Shown here in pieces: positions 11,225 to 21,803 of a stretch of DNA of 64,000 nt. A program made the position numbers and the translations under genes. A model generated the notes under the pieces. It had not been told where the DNA came from, did not search any database, and saw only the letters and a list, made by a program, of their open reading frames with translations. Source of the DNA: Lucifuga dentata (taxonomy: Eukaryota; Chordata; Actinopteri; Ophidiiformes; Bythitidae); the NCBI GenBank assembly GCA_014773175.1, contig VXCM01000751.1:1-64000 (forward strand), written 5' to 3'. The first letter of the stretch is position 1. The number at the start of each line of letters is the position of its first letter.

Positions 11225-13581
11225 ACAGCAAGTCCGGATATCTGCAGCTACTACTGATGCCCACTGACCTGAATGACTGAGAAACTTCACATTTCTACTC
11301 CTTGTGACACAGAGGCCAAAAAAAAAAAAAAAAANAAAAAAAAAAAAAAAACATTAGTAGAAGCTGAGAATTTGTACTTAACATCTGATACTTGTCTCTC
11401 GAACTATCTCTTGGAAGAAAAGATCAACTTCAGCTAAATGCCACAATACATAAGCTTTTGGTGGCCTATACATGTGTACGTCTAGAACATACAGCCATCC
11501 TCTGTCAGCTGAAATGTTCAACTTGGATCTGATCACTCAACGCAAGGATGACAGTGTTAATGGGTCTGTGCTTCAGTTTCCTCTCCTACTGAAAGAAAAC
11601 AATCAATGAAGTAGTGGCCACATCTCCAAAAATGAAGCATTCTCTCAACATCCCTTTTCTTTTCAGAAAGCAGTAGAACAAAACGATGCTACTTCTATTT
11701 GCTGACAATATGGCGAAAGATATGTCATGGCATAGGTTCAAACACTTTTTCATTTTGACAAGTAGCTGACATGGGCTACTGTTAGTATGTACATGTAGCA
11801 GCATAGAACCACTGTAGCTGTGATTATCAGGCTACATAATAACTATTCTTATATCTCACTCCAAAATGGCATCAATGTGGATGAGGTGGAATGTGTAGTT
11901 TTTTGTTTTTTTTTTGTTTTTTTTTATTTCTATGTATCCTTGTACAGATGGATTCAGGACTTTATCAAAATTTGTATCCTGGCCTTCAGCCTCACTCATG
12001 TTATCTCTGTATGCCTTCCTGTCCTGTAGTTTGTACAAATCCTAATGGCACAATTGATTTTATTCATCATACAGATAGCAATTAAGTTTTGGCACTTAAA
12101 ATATAAATACAGTCTTTCTTTTTTTTTTTTTTTTTTAAATATAATTAAGCACAGTTATAACAGTAATACACCAGAATCCAGTGATAATTTGAGGTGAAAC
12201 TTTGGTCTCCATATTACCAACTGGATTACAAAGAGCTGGTTATCACATTAAAAACAAAGTGATTACAGACAACTCATCAAAAATAATGAATAAATAATGA
12301 AATAAATAAATAAATATCGAAATAAAAAGATTGATAAATAGCCTCACAGAAACCTTACAACATGACTTTGCGACATACTTGATTACCCTTTAAAAAGACA
12401 ATTCACACCTGATAATTGACAAATTATAGAATGAGCACATTTTATGTGAGGTTAGAGTTTAATGCCACTATTTGAGGTTATCAATGTGCGAATCAAAACA
12501 TTTAAATAGATCTTATCTACAATGCTGCCTTAGAATGAAATATTTGGCCCCATACTTTTGGTAAAATGACAATTCTAACCTGTGGCTCCAGTTTAGAGGG
12601 AGTTGTGACAAAGAGCGTTTCAGTGGCCAAGAGTCAAAGTGCAATGTGACAAGAGTAAACAGCATGGACCTCCTACACGTCTGAAATGATATGCAGAAGG
12701 TGAGATTAAAGATAAGATGCTACTTTTTCATTTGCATGTGGATACGAGGGAGCCGAAGCTCATTTCATCCATGTGTGCTACTACTGGCATCATTCCAGTA
12801 TGTCTACTTTCAATAGCGCCATCTATTGAAAATGTCACTATATTAAATAAACACACATTTTCTATAATAGCTGATGCTAAAAATTGGATCGGACAAAACT
12901 ATTCCTAAAATATTATAAGACATACAATTCCATAGGATTGTGTGCAAAATGCTCTGTAGACATATAATAACAAATAATGGTCTCTTCTACTAGCCTCAAC
13001 AGTAGAATTAGGTGCTTGCGATGAGGTATGACCTGGCCAGTGTGGAGGAACCATTAACCTTCTTTCTGCCAACAACTACTCTACACATTTGTAATGACAA
13101 AGTCAACAGGATTATTAAATCATAGAAAATGTAATATTTGTGAATGAAAATTGTTTAAAAAATTAAAACATTGCTAATCAAAGTATGGCAATGACTTCTT
13201 CCACTGAAAATAGAGGTCTATGCTCTAAGTCACAGCTATATATATCTATAGATATATCTATATCTATATCTATATATGTACAGATATAGATATAGATATA
13301 TTCTGATTACTCAAAAAGAGTTTCACATCACATATTAAACACAGAATAAAATGGCAAATTCTCCAAGGAGATTTCTCATTTCCTTTCATATGCACAGATA
13401 GCACAGTAAGTTTCTAATTAGGTACCTGTACTGTATTAGTCAGCCTGACAGTCGAATGGATGATGACAGTGAAGGGTCCAGTGTGCTAAGATGAGGATAA
13501 GCCTGTCCAAACAAGCTTTTCATCCTTGTATCCCTTCATTTGCCTCTTTATTTGCTGTTTTCATGTTTCCCCTTTCATCCC
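11225..13581. other. Gene-free stretch and probable frs3 3' UTR
   Basis: AT-rich sequence with an A-run holding an N at 11335 and a T-run near 12117-12136. The part adjoining 13581 is expected to be the 3' UTR of frs3 on the minus strand. No other exon was recognised. Confidence 0.4.
13237..13302. repeat. Palindromic TATATC/GATATA microsatellite
   Basis: A run of TATATC-like units is followed, after a short centre (tatatgtacag), by its reverse complement. The tract is self-complementary and could form a hairpin. Confidence 0.85.
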
Positions 13582-15048
13582 TTACAGAGGCAGGTCTGTG
13601 CTGTTGTGACGAGTCTTTCTGGAAGTGCCATCATCCCTGGGCAGCGCTTTCTGCAGGTTTGACATGGCCGCTGTCTTCTTCAGGTCAATGACTGCGTAGC
13701 ATTCACTGCGCCTGGGTGCCTGTTGGCCACAATTTTTGGGCGGTAGGCGCTGGTGCTGTGGTTGCGTCTGGGCACCGCCACTGCTGAGAGCTTGGCAAGG
13801 AGCTTCTCCCTCTATGTCCACCTGGATGTAATTCAGCTGCCGTGATGGAGGCATATGGCCATGCTCACAGCCTCCAACCCCTTGCCTCGATCGTCTGCGG
13901 AAATCAAAGCTAAATATTCGCCCCACTCTATCTGGCTGACATGGCCGAGAATGCGGGGGACACGCGTGTCGAAGTCGGGGTGGCTGGACATGCTCTGTGT
14001 TGACATAGTTCTGCAGGGCATCTCTGTGGATGCCCCGGCCATCCTGGTGGTAACCATTGGGTGTTCCAGGACCTTCTGAGAACTCATACTCATCAAAGTC
14101 TTCTTCTTCTTCTTCTTCATAGTCTTCTTCATCCTGCTCATCATCTTCCTCCTCCTGCTCTTCATCTCGCTGCAGAGCGCTGTACTCCCACACGGGAGGC
14201 AGAGAGGGTAGGTTCTCATAATTAAGCAGAGCTGTCCGACGATATCCCCCACCCATACCCCTCTCACACCCATAGCCCTGTGGGGGCAGAGATGATGGGC
14301 CGTGGGGATGAGGGTGCAGGAGGGAGTGGCTGTGACTGTCCCCAGTGCTGCTGCTGCTGCTGGAACCCACAGACTGAGACACGCTGCTGGGACTCAGCCT
14401 CTGCTTTCGGCCACTTCTCAGGCCATTGATATTCTCATAAGTGAGTTCGCTGCTTTGGCAACCCTCCTGATGCTCGTGGCCTGGATGCCGTTGTGTGTGG
14501 TGATGGAAATGGTGAAAGGAGTGAGAGTTGCACATGTGCATAGAGGGCTCATCTCCCTCTGTCTCTGAGCCTGTTGCGCCCTCTACTGGCTGAAGGCTGT
14601 GAGGATTGAGCCCATGTCTCTCCCTTTCTCTCTCGCGCTCCAGTAGATGGCGTTGTGCTGGAGTGGGGCCCAACATAAATTTGACCTCCTGTGAGGACGG
14701 CTGTAAGAACACCTGAGGATCTTTATGTTCCTCATGAGGACAGCACCGCAGGTTGGACTGCGTACTTCCTTGGCCCCCAACAGGCATGGCTCCTCGTGCT
14801 GTTTCAGGAAAAGTGCTGGGTCGCACCTCAGGTAGGGAGTGCACACAGTGACGTATAGCGAGATCCCCCTCCATACTAACAGTATTTACATAGGTGTGGG
14901 TCTGTTAGGGAAAATAAAAAGAGGGTTTTATTTGAAAAAAATCATACATTTGATCATTAAAAAATATAAAGGTAGGAGTGAAATGATAACTTCTAATGAA
15001 CTGGTGGATGAGTGCTAACACGGAGAGCAAGAAGCACAGAGCTGCATG

Positions 15049-15107
<59 letters not shown>

Positions 15108-17683
15108 GAACTGATGCATCTTTCTTACCTGGTCTTCCAAACCCATCAGACTGTGTCCATGATCATCAGCAAGTGAGGGCTGGGAGGTATCACCTCTAAC
15201 TGGATAACCTGGGTATCCATTAGGAAAACCCTGGACAGGAAATGCTGGAGCTGCAAGCACATATGCTCGACAGTAAATATACAAACAAATATTAATCAAC
15301 AGAGGTCAAAGTAGTATGTAGCTCCCATGGGACTCTAAATTCAGATGTATCATTCCAGAGTCCAATGAAAGCAATAGCAAATTCCTATCAAACAAAAAGG
15401 TGTTTTTTTTTTTTTNTTTTTTGTTTTTTTTTTTGTGAGTCACATCCAGACAATGGTTCTGTGGTGGACTAAGGTTGGATTTACACTACAAGTCTTGATG
15501 CTTAATTCCGATACTTTGCCTATATCCAATTTTTTGTTCAGTGTATTTACGTTTTCTTTTTTAAGCAGCTCATATCTGATATCTGTATTTTTCTTTTTCT
15601 GATACCTGTATTTATACGCTCTGACCTGTTGCAGCCCAGATGCAGCTACACATGCACACATTTCTGAGACGCATGTAAACAAAATGCTTCAATGGACTAA
15701 GAAGAGAGAGAACTATTTAAAAATATGATCAGTGGGTTACAAACTTTCAAAAGCAGAGAGAAATATCTAATATGTTGTTTGACCATTTATCGCTTCCATC
15801 AGGACACACATTTTCGTTGGTTAATCACGGAAGAGAAGCGGGTGGAGTTGCTGCTGTAAGGTAGCCTGTTATCACACACTAACACATCTATTTGACATAA
15901 ACACACATCAGTATGTCTGATATGTGTAGAATGAACTCCAGTTTTGTTTACAGAAAGCGTCATCGTATTGATTGCTTACCTCATTCATATGAGGACAAGG
16001 TGGAATGTTATGTCGGAGTCAGAATGGGAAGGAGAGTCCGATCCGTGTATTTAGACAGCAGCACATTGGTGGGTATCCGATATGTATCCGATTTATTTCC
16101 ACATATGCAAGTGGCCCAAATCGAATCTGAGCATATCTGAGTCTGTGTGGCTTTTTACCATTTACATCTTCAGGAAGCGTATCCGATATGTGTCGCACGT
16201 GAGCAAAAAATCGGAATCAGGTCGCACATGCATGGTAGTGTAAATCCAGCCTAAACGTTCATTCCAGCTTGAGCACCAACATCAAACTTCCAAAAAGCTT
16301 GTAGTTTTCCCGTGATGATGATTTCGTGTGCTCGGAGCTAATGCTAAGAGGCAGAGTCGTGTTAACCTTTCAGAATGAAATCCTTTGGGATACAGGGGTG
16401 TCCAAATAAAGGGGCCACATGCTGTTTGTGCTTTGTGTACACTGGTCACAGATTATTATTAAGTGTCATTGCTTCATCTCTCACATTTTGCCAAATTGCA
16501 GAGGAACTTTATTCTGAAAGATTTTAGTCTTTGTGTGGAACATTAAAGTATGGTTGTCACCAGCGCCTTAATGAATGGAGTGTAGAATTAACAGCAGAGA
16601 AGCGTTATAATGAATCTCAAATGAACTAGCAGGGCTCCTACTACTCCTGCCTGTGTGTGTGTGTGTGCGTGCATGTGTGTGTGTGAGACTCACTATTGGG
16701 AGTCTGTGGTGTGCGAGACATTTCCATCTCTGGCGTGTGACCACTGCGAGTCATCATCATTGACTCTTCCACTACGTTGATGCTGTTGCATTGCATCAGC
16801 TCCTGGAGTAGATTGAAGATTTCTTCTGCCCGGGAACACTTGAATGCAAAGATTCCTAATTAGAAATATAAAATAGCATCATCAGAAGGTTAAGCTTAAT
16901 CAAGAATCATATAATGAAAACAAGAAGGGGAAAAAAAGTCACAACTCTGAGTAAATAAAAATGCAGATAGATTTGGTGCAGCTAATACATTTCAGGTATA
17001 ATACTGTTTTTGATGATTTACTGTAGGTTAGATATATGATTTATAAAATGCTGATAACTCTCAATGCCATAAATTGTGAACTGAAACTGTGGCTTTGAGA
17101 TAATAAATGGAAAAGGCAAAATGAAACTGGTCATATTCAAAGAATGTTTACATATTATGTTTAGAAGCACACACAGAACACCTCTGTCCAGTCTGACCAG
17201 CGCTGTTTAAAGTACAAATGGTGGAAAAGCTGTTAAATAGTAAATGGCTTAAATTGAACTTGACAATGCTATTAAAAACAGCCAACATTAGAACTCTGTG
17301 GATGTGTAAGTGCAGCACAGGAATAGAGAAGTTTCTTACCCTGTCCAGTCTGACAGCGGCGACCACTCTCAAAAGAAAAAAGATTGGAGTCATAGCCATA
17401 GCGCCGCAAGCAAAGATATGGCCACCGGATGGCGTCTCTCTTACGTGTATGAAGGATAAGCTCAGTCTGGGTGAGCTCCATGATCCCAGACCCCAGCTCG
17501 TTGCCCTCATCATCCACATTTGTGACCTACCAAGGGAAGGAAAGTTGATGGTTTGAATCATTGGAATACACTGTAAAACACATGTAAAAATCCAGCAGAA
17601 GTCTCGAGACTCCCAACCTTAAATTTGGTAAGATGGTTGTCTCGGATGGGGTCTCTGTACAGGCAGCTCCAACAGCTCCCCAT
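13582..17683 (-). CDS. frs3: Fibroblast growth factor receptor substrate 3
   Basis: Membrane-anchored docking protein that links activated FGF and Trk receptors to GRB2/SHP2 and RAS-MAPK signalling. Coding exons are 17683-17618, 17526-17340, 16855-16694, 15250-15129 and 14901-13582. They join in frame to 618 residues. The N-terminus MGSC is an N-myristoylation site. A PTB domain follows (KFKVTNVDDEGNELGSGIME, LCLRRYGYDSNLFSFESG, GIFAFKCSRAEEIFNLLQ). The long last exon keeps six docking tyrosines of the family: HTYVNT, LTYENI, LLNYENLP, LQNYVNTE, RQLNYIQV and CYAVIDL. The end is HNSTDLPL. The choice of FRS3 over FRS2 rests on KFKVTNVDDEG, MELTQ, RWPYLCLRR and the DLPL end. It is longer than human FRS3 (about 490 residues) because of His-, Ser- and Asp/Glu-rich insertions. 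Confidence 0.95.
15054..15104. repeat. (GA)n microsatellite in frs3 intron 4
   Basis: About 25 GA units lie between the last two frs3 exons, close to the donor of the exon at 15129-15250. Confidence 0.95.
15470..16254. mobile_element. Inverted-repeat DNA element (hAT-like MITE) in frs3 intron 3
   Basis: The left end reads aaggttggatttacactac and the right end is its near reverse complement (gtagtgtaaatccagcct). The pairing continues inward with TTCCGAT/ATCGGAA and TATCC/GGATA blocks. The element is about 785 bp and has no transposase. Terminal repeats of this type are common in fish hAT-derived elements, but the superfamily is inferred. Confidence 0.55.
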
Positions 17684-17818
17684 AGTTTCAGCAGGCCAGC
17701 TGAAACCTACCATGCATTAAACAAAAATCATCAACCACAGCCATTAATATTGGATACTTAATGCTATTTAATCAATACATCACACACACACACACACACG
17801 CACATACACAAAGTTCTT

Positions 17819-17952
17819 ACTCAGCCCAGGCCATCAGTGTAAAGGGATTCACGTCTCAATCCCAGGATCCTATACTGGGCATCGTCATCACAAGCCAGTT
17901 TGTTTGCTGGATTGACATCTTCAGGAGAAACAGGATTTTCTTCCCCCTGAAA
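17819..17952 (-). other. Possible upstream exon of frs3
   Basis: A minus-strand segment has a good acceptor (ctttttcag) at its start and a strong donor (GTAAGA) at its end. It lies about 135 bp upstream of the exon that holds the frs3 start codon. One frame is open for 42 codons and stops with TGA exactly at the donor. It is most simply a 5' UTR exon. I do not recognise the open frame. Confidence 0.35.
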
Positions 17953-18096
17953 AAGTGAGAGGAAGGTCGCTCAGATTTACAAGGAGCAAAGGGAGCTTCA
18001 GAGAAATTGTTCATTTCAGTCATTTGTTCATTGATCTTACAGGAGTTCTCCGTTAGGATGACCTACTTTATTTTTCTTTTATTCTGTTAAAAAAAG

Positions 18097-18231
18097 AAAA
18101 GATTAAACTACTAGTGGAAAAAGCCTTAAACTCAATAGCCTTGGATATGTTATTTAATTACTANAAAAGATTAAACTACTAGTGGAAAAAGCCTTAAACT
18201 CAATAGCCTTGGATATGTTATTTAATTACTA
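18097..18231. repeat. Exact 67-bp direct duplication around an N
   Basis: Positions 18097-18163 and 18165-18231 are identical and separated by a single N at 18164. Three other sites in the window show the same pattern, so this is probably an unmerged contig overlap, not biology. Confidence 0.9.
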
Positions 18232-19050
18232 CACCATATGTTTATTCAGATATTTAGCATTTTTGACCAATACTGGCTAAATGACAGTCACTGTTTTTGA
18301 TCATGTCAATATTATATATTAAAAAAAAATCTCATATGTAGAATTATAAGGATCCCAAACATTCAAACAGCTCCTTATGGATATGTTATATCAAATCAAG
18401 TCTAAAAGTACTAAGAGGTCTCTAGCTACTATTATTTCTGAGGATCAAAAACTGAAAGTCAATTTGGCCCAGTTGACCATCTATAGTCCTACAGCCATAG
18501 ATATTTTTTCATTTATATTTCCCAATCTTTACTTAAGTATTTAACATTTTATTACAGTGTTACAGTTTTATATGTTCTTAACATTATAAAATGCCCTATG
18601 TAAAATAACAATCATCCCAGACTTTCAAATATCCCAACAATTCTAAAACAAGTCCCAAGGCACCATGAAGCATCTATAAGGTTATTACTGAGGACCACAA
18701 ACTGAGGGCAGGCCAGCTGGGCATCTAGATAACGAGTAATAAACACCTCTGATTATGTCAAACAGACAACACAGTCTGACACATCTGTGCGCACCAGGCA
18801 AATGTTGCACTGAACAAGGACCAGGAAACAATCTGTCATGTTTCTTGTAGTCATTTCTGCATCACTGGTCGTGATTTCTCCAATTCGGGCCACTTGCCAC
18901 CTTCCACGGGCTACACAAACATATTTCAGACACGCCGCATTTTGTGTGGGCCTATACATCTGACTTGAAATGTCCAAAGCAATAAGCTCTGCTTTGATTC
19001 AGCAAGCAGGCTAAGAGCTAGGCTACATCACACAGTCATACACTTCCTAT
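18232..19050. other. Intergenic stretch upstream of frs3
   Basis: Moderately AT-rich sequence in which I see no exon or recognisable repeat. Confidence 0.4.
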
Positions 19051-19720
19051 AAAACCTCTGCTCAGTAACTGAATGTGCTTTCCCTCTCATCTGGGTTATT
19101 CACAAGAGAAAAATCACAGCCTTTTGCTCAATTAGCCCCGCCGCCGCAGAAGCCGACAGAAAGCGCTTTATTTGCTCCATCCATCTGCAGAGCGCACACT
19201 CCACCACAGCCATGCTACGACCAAACATCACACCGACACTAAACGTTCCACAACAACGCGCTCCCGTGACCGTTTTTCTCTCATCGATGTGAGGATACAA
19301 TAGCGTGAACACATAGCAGTCAGAGGGTAAGTGGAGAACGACAGCGATGGGTTGCTACTCACATGTTTGGCACGGATTGTTATTAGCTCTAATGCGAATA
19401 AGCACTGAGACCGCGATCAATGATCGGCGACTGCTGCTGCTGCTTATACCGGGATATGGCACTTGCGTGGCGGAAAGGCAAATACAAAATGCAGCGAGAG
19501 CAGGAAAATGTTGTTATTTTTTCCTCCTATTACGCCCCCCTACCGCAGCCCGGGCCTCTGCCTGTCTGACATTTCCCAAGCAGCGGGGTGAGAGTTCACA
19601 GCCAGACAACGAGGGTGTGCACAGACAAGAAGGTAAGAAACGCTGGAGGACCCACAGAGCCAAGGTGTGCCGCCTGAGAGAGGAGGAGGAGGAGGAGGAG
19701 GAGCAGACCACCTACCACAT
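19051..19720. promoter_or_regulatory. CpG-containing probable promoter region
   Basis: This stretch is richer in CG dinucleotides than the flanks (gccccgccgccgcagaagccg, cgctcccgtgacc, gcccgggcc) and holds a strong plus-strand donor (caagaag then GTAAGAAAC, near 19632) and a GAG triplet run. It lies upstream of frs3 on one side and of tspo on the other. It may hold the transcription start of either gene. Assignment is inferred from composition only. Confidence 0.35.
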
Positions 19721-19969
19721 CATTCATTCAAAACGCTCCTCTTCATCCTTTATTGTACGTCATCTATATACAGTTTCACAGTTTTATATTTCCTCTATGT
19801 ATATCCTTTCATATATCTTTTTTTTTGAAAATATTAACTGGAAATGGTGGTTGTTACCAAGAAAGTATTTACTAACCAACAAGATAGATCTCATTTAAAA
19901 TTGTTCACAAATGTTATCCTGTGAAAATGTTTTTAAATCAAAAATATGGATGGGAATTGGATGGTTTAT

Positions 19970-20060
19970 AAGATAAGATAAAATAAACTTTATTAATCCC
20001 ACAACTGGGGAAATGTACTTGTTACAGCAGCTTTAGATTCAGAGTACAGGGAAGCAGGTG
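19970..20060. repeat. Common teleost interspersed repeat tail
   Basis: The phrase aactttattaatcccacaac followed by ggggaaatgtacttgttacagcagc is a diverged form of a short repeat tail found very often in fish genomes. Only this fragment is recognisable, and its parent element is not assigned. Confidence 0.45.
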
Positions 20061-20424
20061 ATAAACATATATAAAAATATGAAGTAGAGAAAATACAATA
20101 TAGAAGGTCATGCAGGAAAATATAAATACACTGTGTGCATCAGTGAAGTACAAAAAAATATAAAAACACATTAATGAAACACCACTTTAAACATGCTATA
20201 AAATTGAAAGAACATATACACACTATATACATCATGGATTCCACAACAGGAACATTTGCGCCTGGTTATTCATTATGCACGTAATACAAATGGGTGTTTG
20301 CACAGTTTCCCAGTATAAATGTGTTAATAAATATAAAAGCAACTTAAAAGTTGTATGTGTAAATAAATATGACTTACAGTATTGAAAGAGGTAGCTTATC
20401 ATGATTATGTGCATTTTATAAAAG

Positions 20425-20912
20425 TCATGATGAAGCTTTAATACATCTCTTCTGGAACTGTACCTACACGAGAAACTTTTGGACTGATATGATGAACTTT
20501 TTTCATAAAAAATGTACAACAATTTCCCTCAAAGACAAATCTGTATTATTTGGTATGGATACGAATGAACTTCAAAATAATGATTCACTGTACATTGTTA
20601 ATTTGTTTATAATTTATGGCAAATATCATATCCACACCGGCAAATTTTTTACACCAAAAACCAAACTTTAATGTATTCTGCGCTTCCTTTAACATTTACA
20701 TAGATAGCCTAAAACTTAGCGTAAATTGTAAGACTATCAAGACGATTTCTGCACATGAAAATCTCTGTTTCTGAAATATGACCCTCGAGCTTTGCTTCAC
20801 TTTGTTTTTCTGTTTCCTGTCGTCTTTGCATTGTTTAACCTTACCTTACACCTTTACCTTATTGTAAATTGTAATATGTTTACTTCAATAAAGTTTCTCA
20901 TTAAAAAAAACA
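20425..20912 (+). mobile_element. L1-like LINE, 3' end fragment
   Basis: The plus strand encodes the extreme C-terminus of an L1-type reverse transcriptase polyprotein: LIHLFWNCTYTRNFW, then KDKSVLFGM and KYHIHTGKFF. A one-base frameshift near 20660 moves the homology to FNVFCASFNIYIDSLK, ending in LCF-stop at 20776-20778. A short 3' UTR follows, with aataaag at 20888 and an A-tail at about 20904-20911. The copy is 5'-truncated and dead. Confidence 0.75.
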
Positions 20913-21144
20913 TTTCCTCTGTGTATTTATTTATTTATAATTCAGGTTTACCAAATTGCAGCATTAAATTGGTAGTTCTCAAACTGTGGTACGAGTACCC
21001 CCAGTGGCATTTGGATCACCCTCTGGTGGGAAGCCATGATGGCTGGAAAATTCTGCAGAAAAATTAACACAGCTGAAATATGTGAAAGTTGTGTTATTAT
21101 GGCAGATTCACAAATTAAATGAGTTTCATTCAGAAAAAGTTATT

Positions 21145-21643
21145 TTAAAGGACAATGTAGGCGATTTTGCATGTTTGAGCCCAATATATACAATCCGCAT
21201 ACATATTACGTTACTGACAACCATTTCTCAAAATATAGAGAAAACAAAAGTCCTACCTTCCAGACTACCATTGGTTTCAGTTCATTCCAGTACATTATTA
21301 AAATCAACTTGTAAAGACTTTAAATGTGCTTGAGAGAAGTAATCCATCACAGTGAATATTATGTCTGTTAGGTTTTTGTCTAAGCTACTTACTTTAGCCG
21401 GTCCCTCTGCAAGGGATTATAGTTCCAGGAGATGATGGCTTTTACAGAGAAATTAAAAATGACAGTTCCTTCTAAATTTGAACATAGCGTTAGCAGACGA
21501 AACACTGAATTTTTAGGGGATTTGGCAAAATAACAGGAAAAGTAAAATATGCTCATGTTTTGCAAATTAGTTGTCGGTAAAGTAACTATGCGTGTAGTAT
21601 TTATTGACCTGAAACATGCAAAATTGCATGTATGGTCCTGTAA
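21145..21643 (-). mobile_element. TTAA-flanked MITE, copy B
   Basis: Same family as copy A but inverted relative to it: the internal phrase ttaggggatttggcaaaata is the complement of the one in copy A. The left TTAA is intact. The right one is mutated (gtcctgtaaa). Confidence 0.7.
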
Positions 21644-21676
21644 ACTTTATTTTTTATCTTTTAATGAATAGTTATA

Positions 21677-21803
21677 CTTTTTTTTTTTAATTGTCCAACT
21701 TGTCTCCTGCATTCACTATGTCCATCTGGTCTGCATGGTNCTTTTTTTTTTTAATTGTCCAACTTGTCTCCTGCATTCACTATGTCCATCTGGTCTGCAT
21801 GGT
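21677..21803. repeat. Exact 63-bp direct duplication around an N
   Basis: Positions 21677-21739 and 21741-21803 are identical with an N at 21740. Probable assembly artefact. Confidence 0.9.

Noticed and set aside
13833..14846. Long frames overlapping the last frs3 exon on both strands (for example 14302-14568 +, 14273-13833 -)
   Set aside because: They are shadows of the GC-richer frs3 exon and have no motif of their own.
15015..15199. Frames containing Glu-Arg or Ser-Leu runs
   Set aside because: Created by the GA dinucleotide repeat in the frs3 intron.
18097..18231. Tandem duplication as a biological repeat
   Set aside because: The N exactly between identical blocks and the same length at four unrelated sites point to assembly, not to tandem duplication.
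19347..19898. 183-codon plus-strand frame with Glu run
   Set aside because: It crosses a CG-bearing probable promoter and a GAG triplet repeat, contains an apparent splice donor, and matches no known family.
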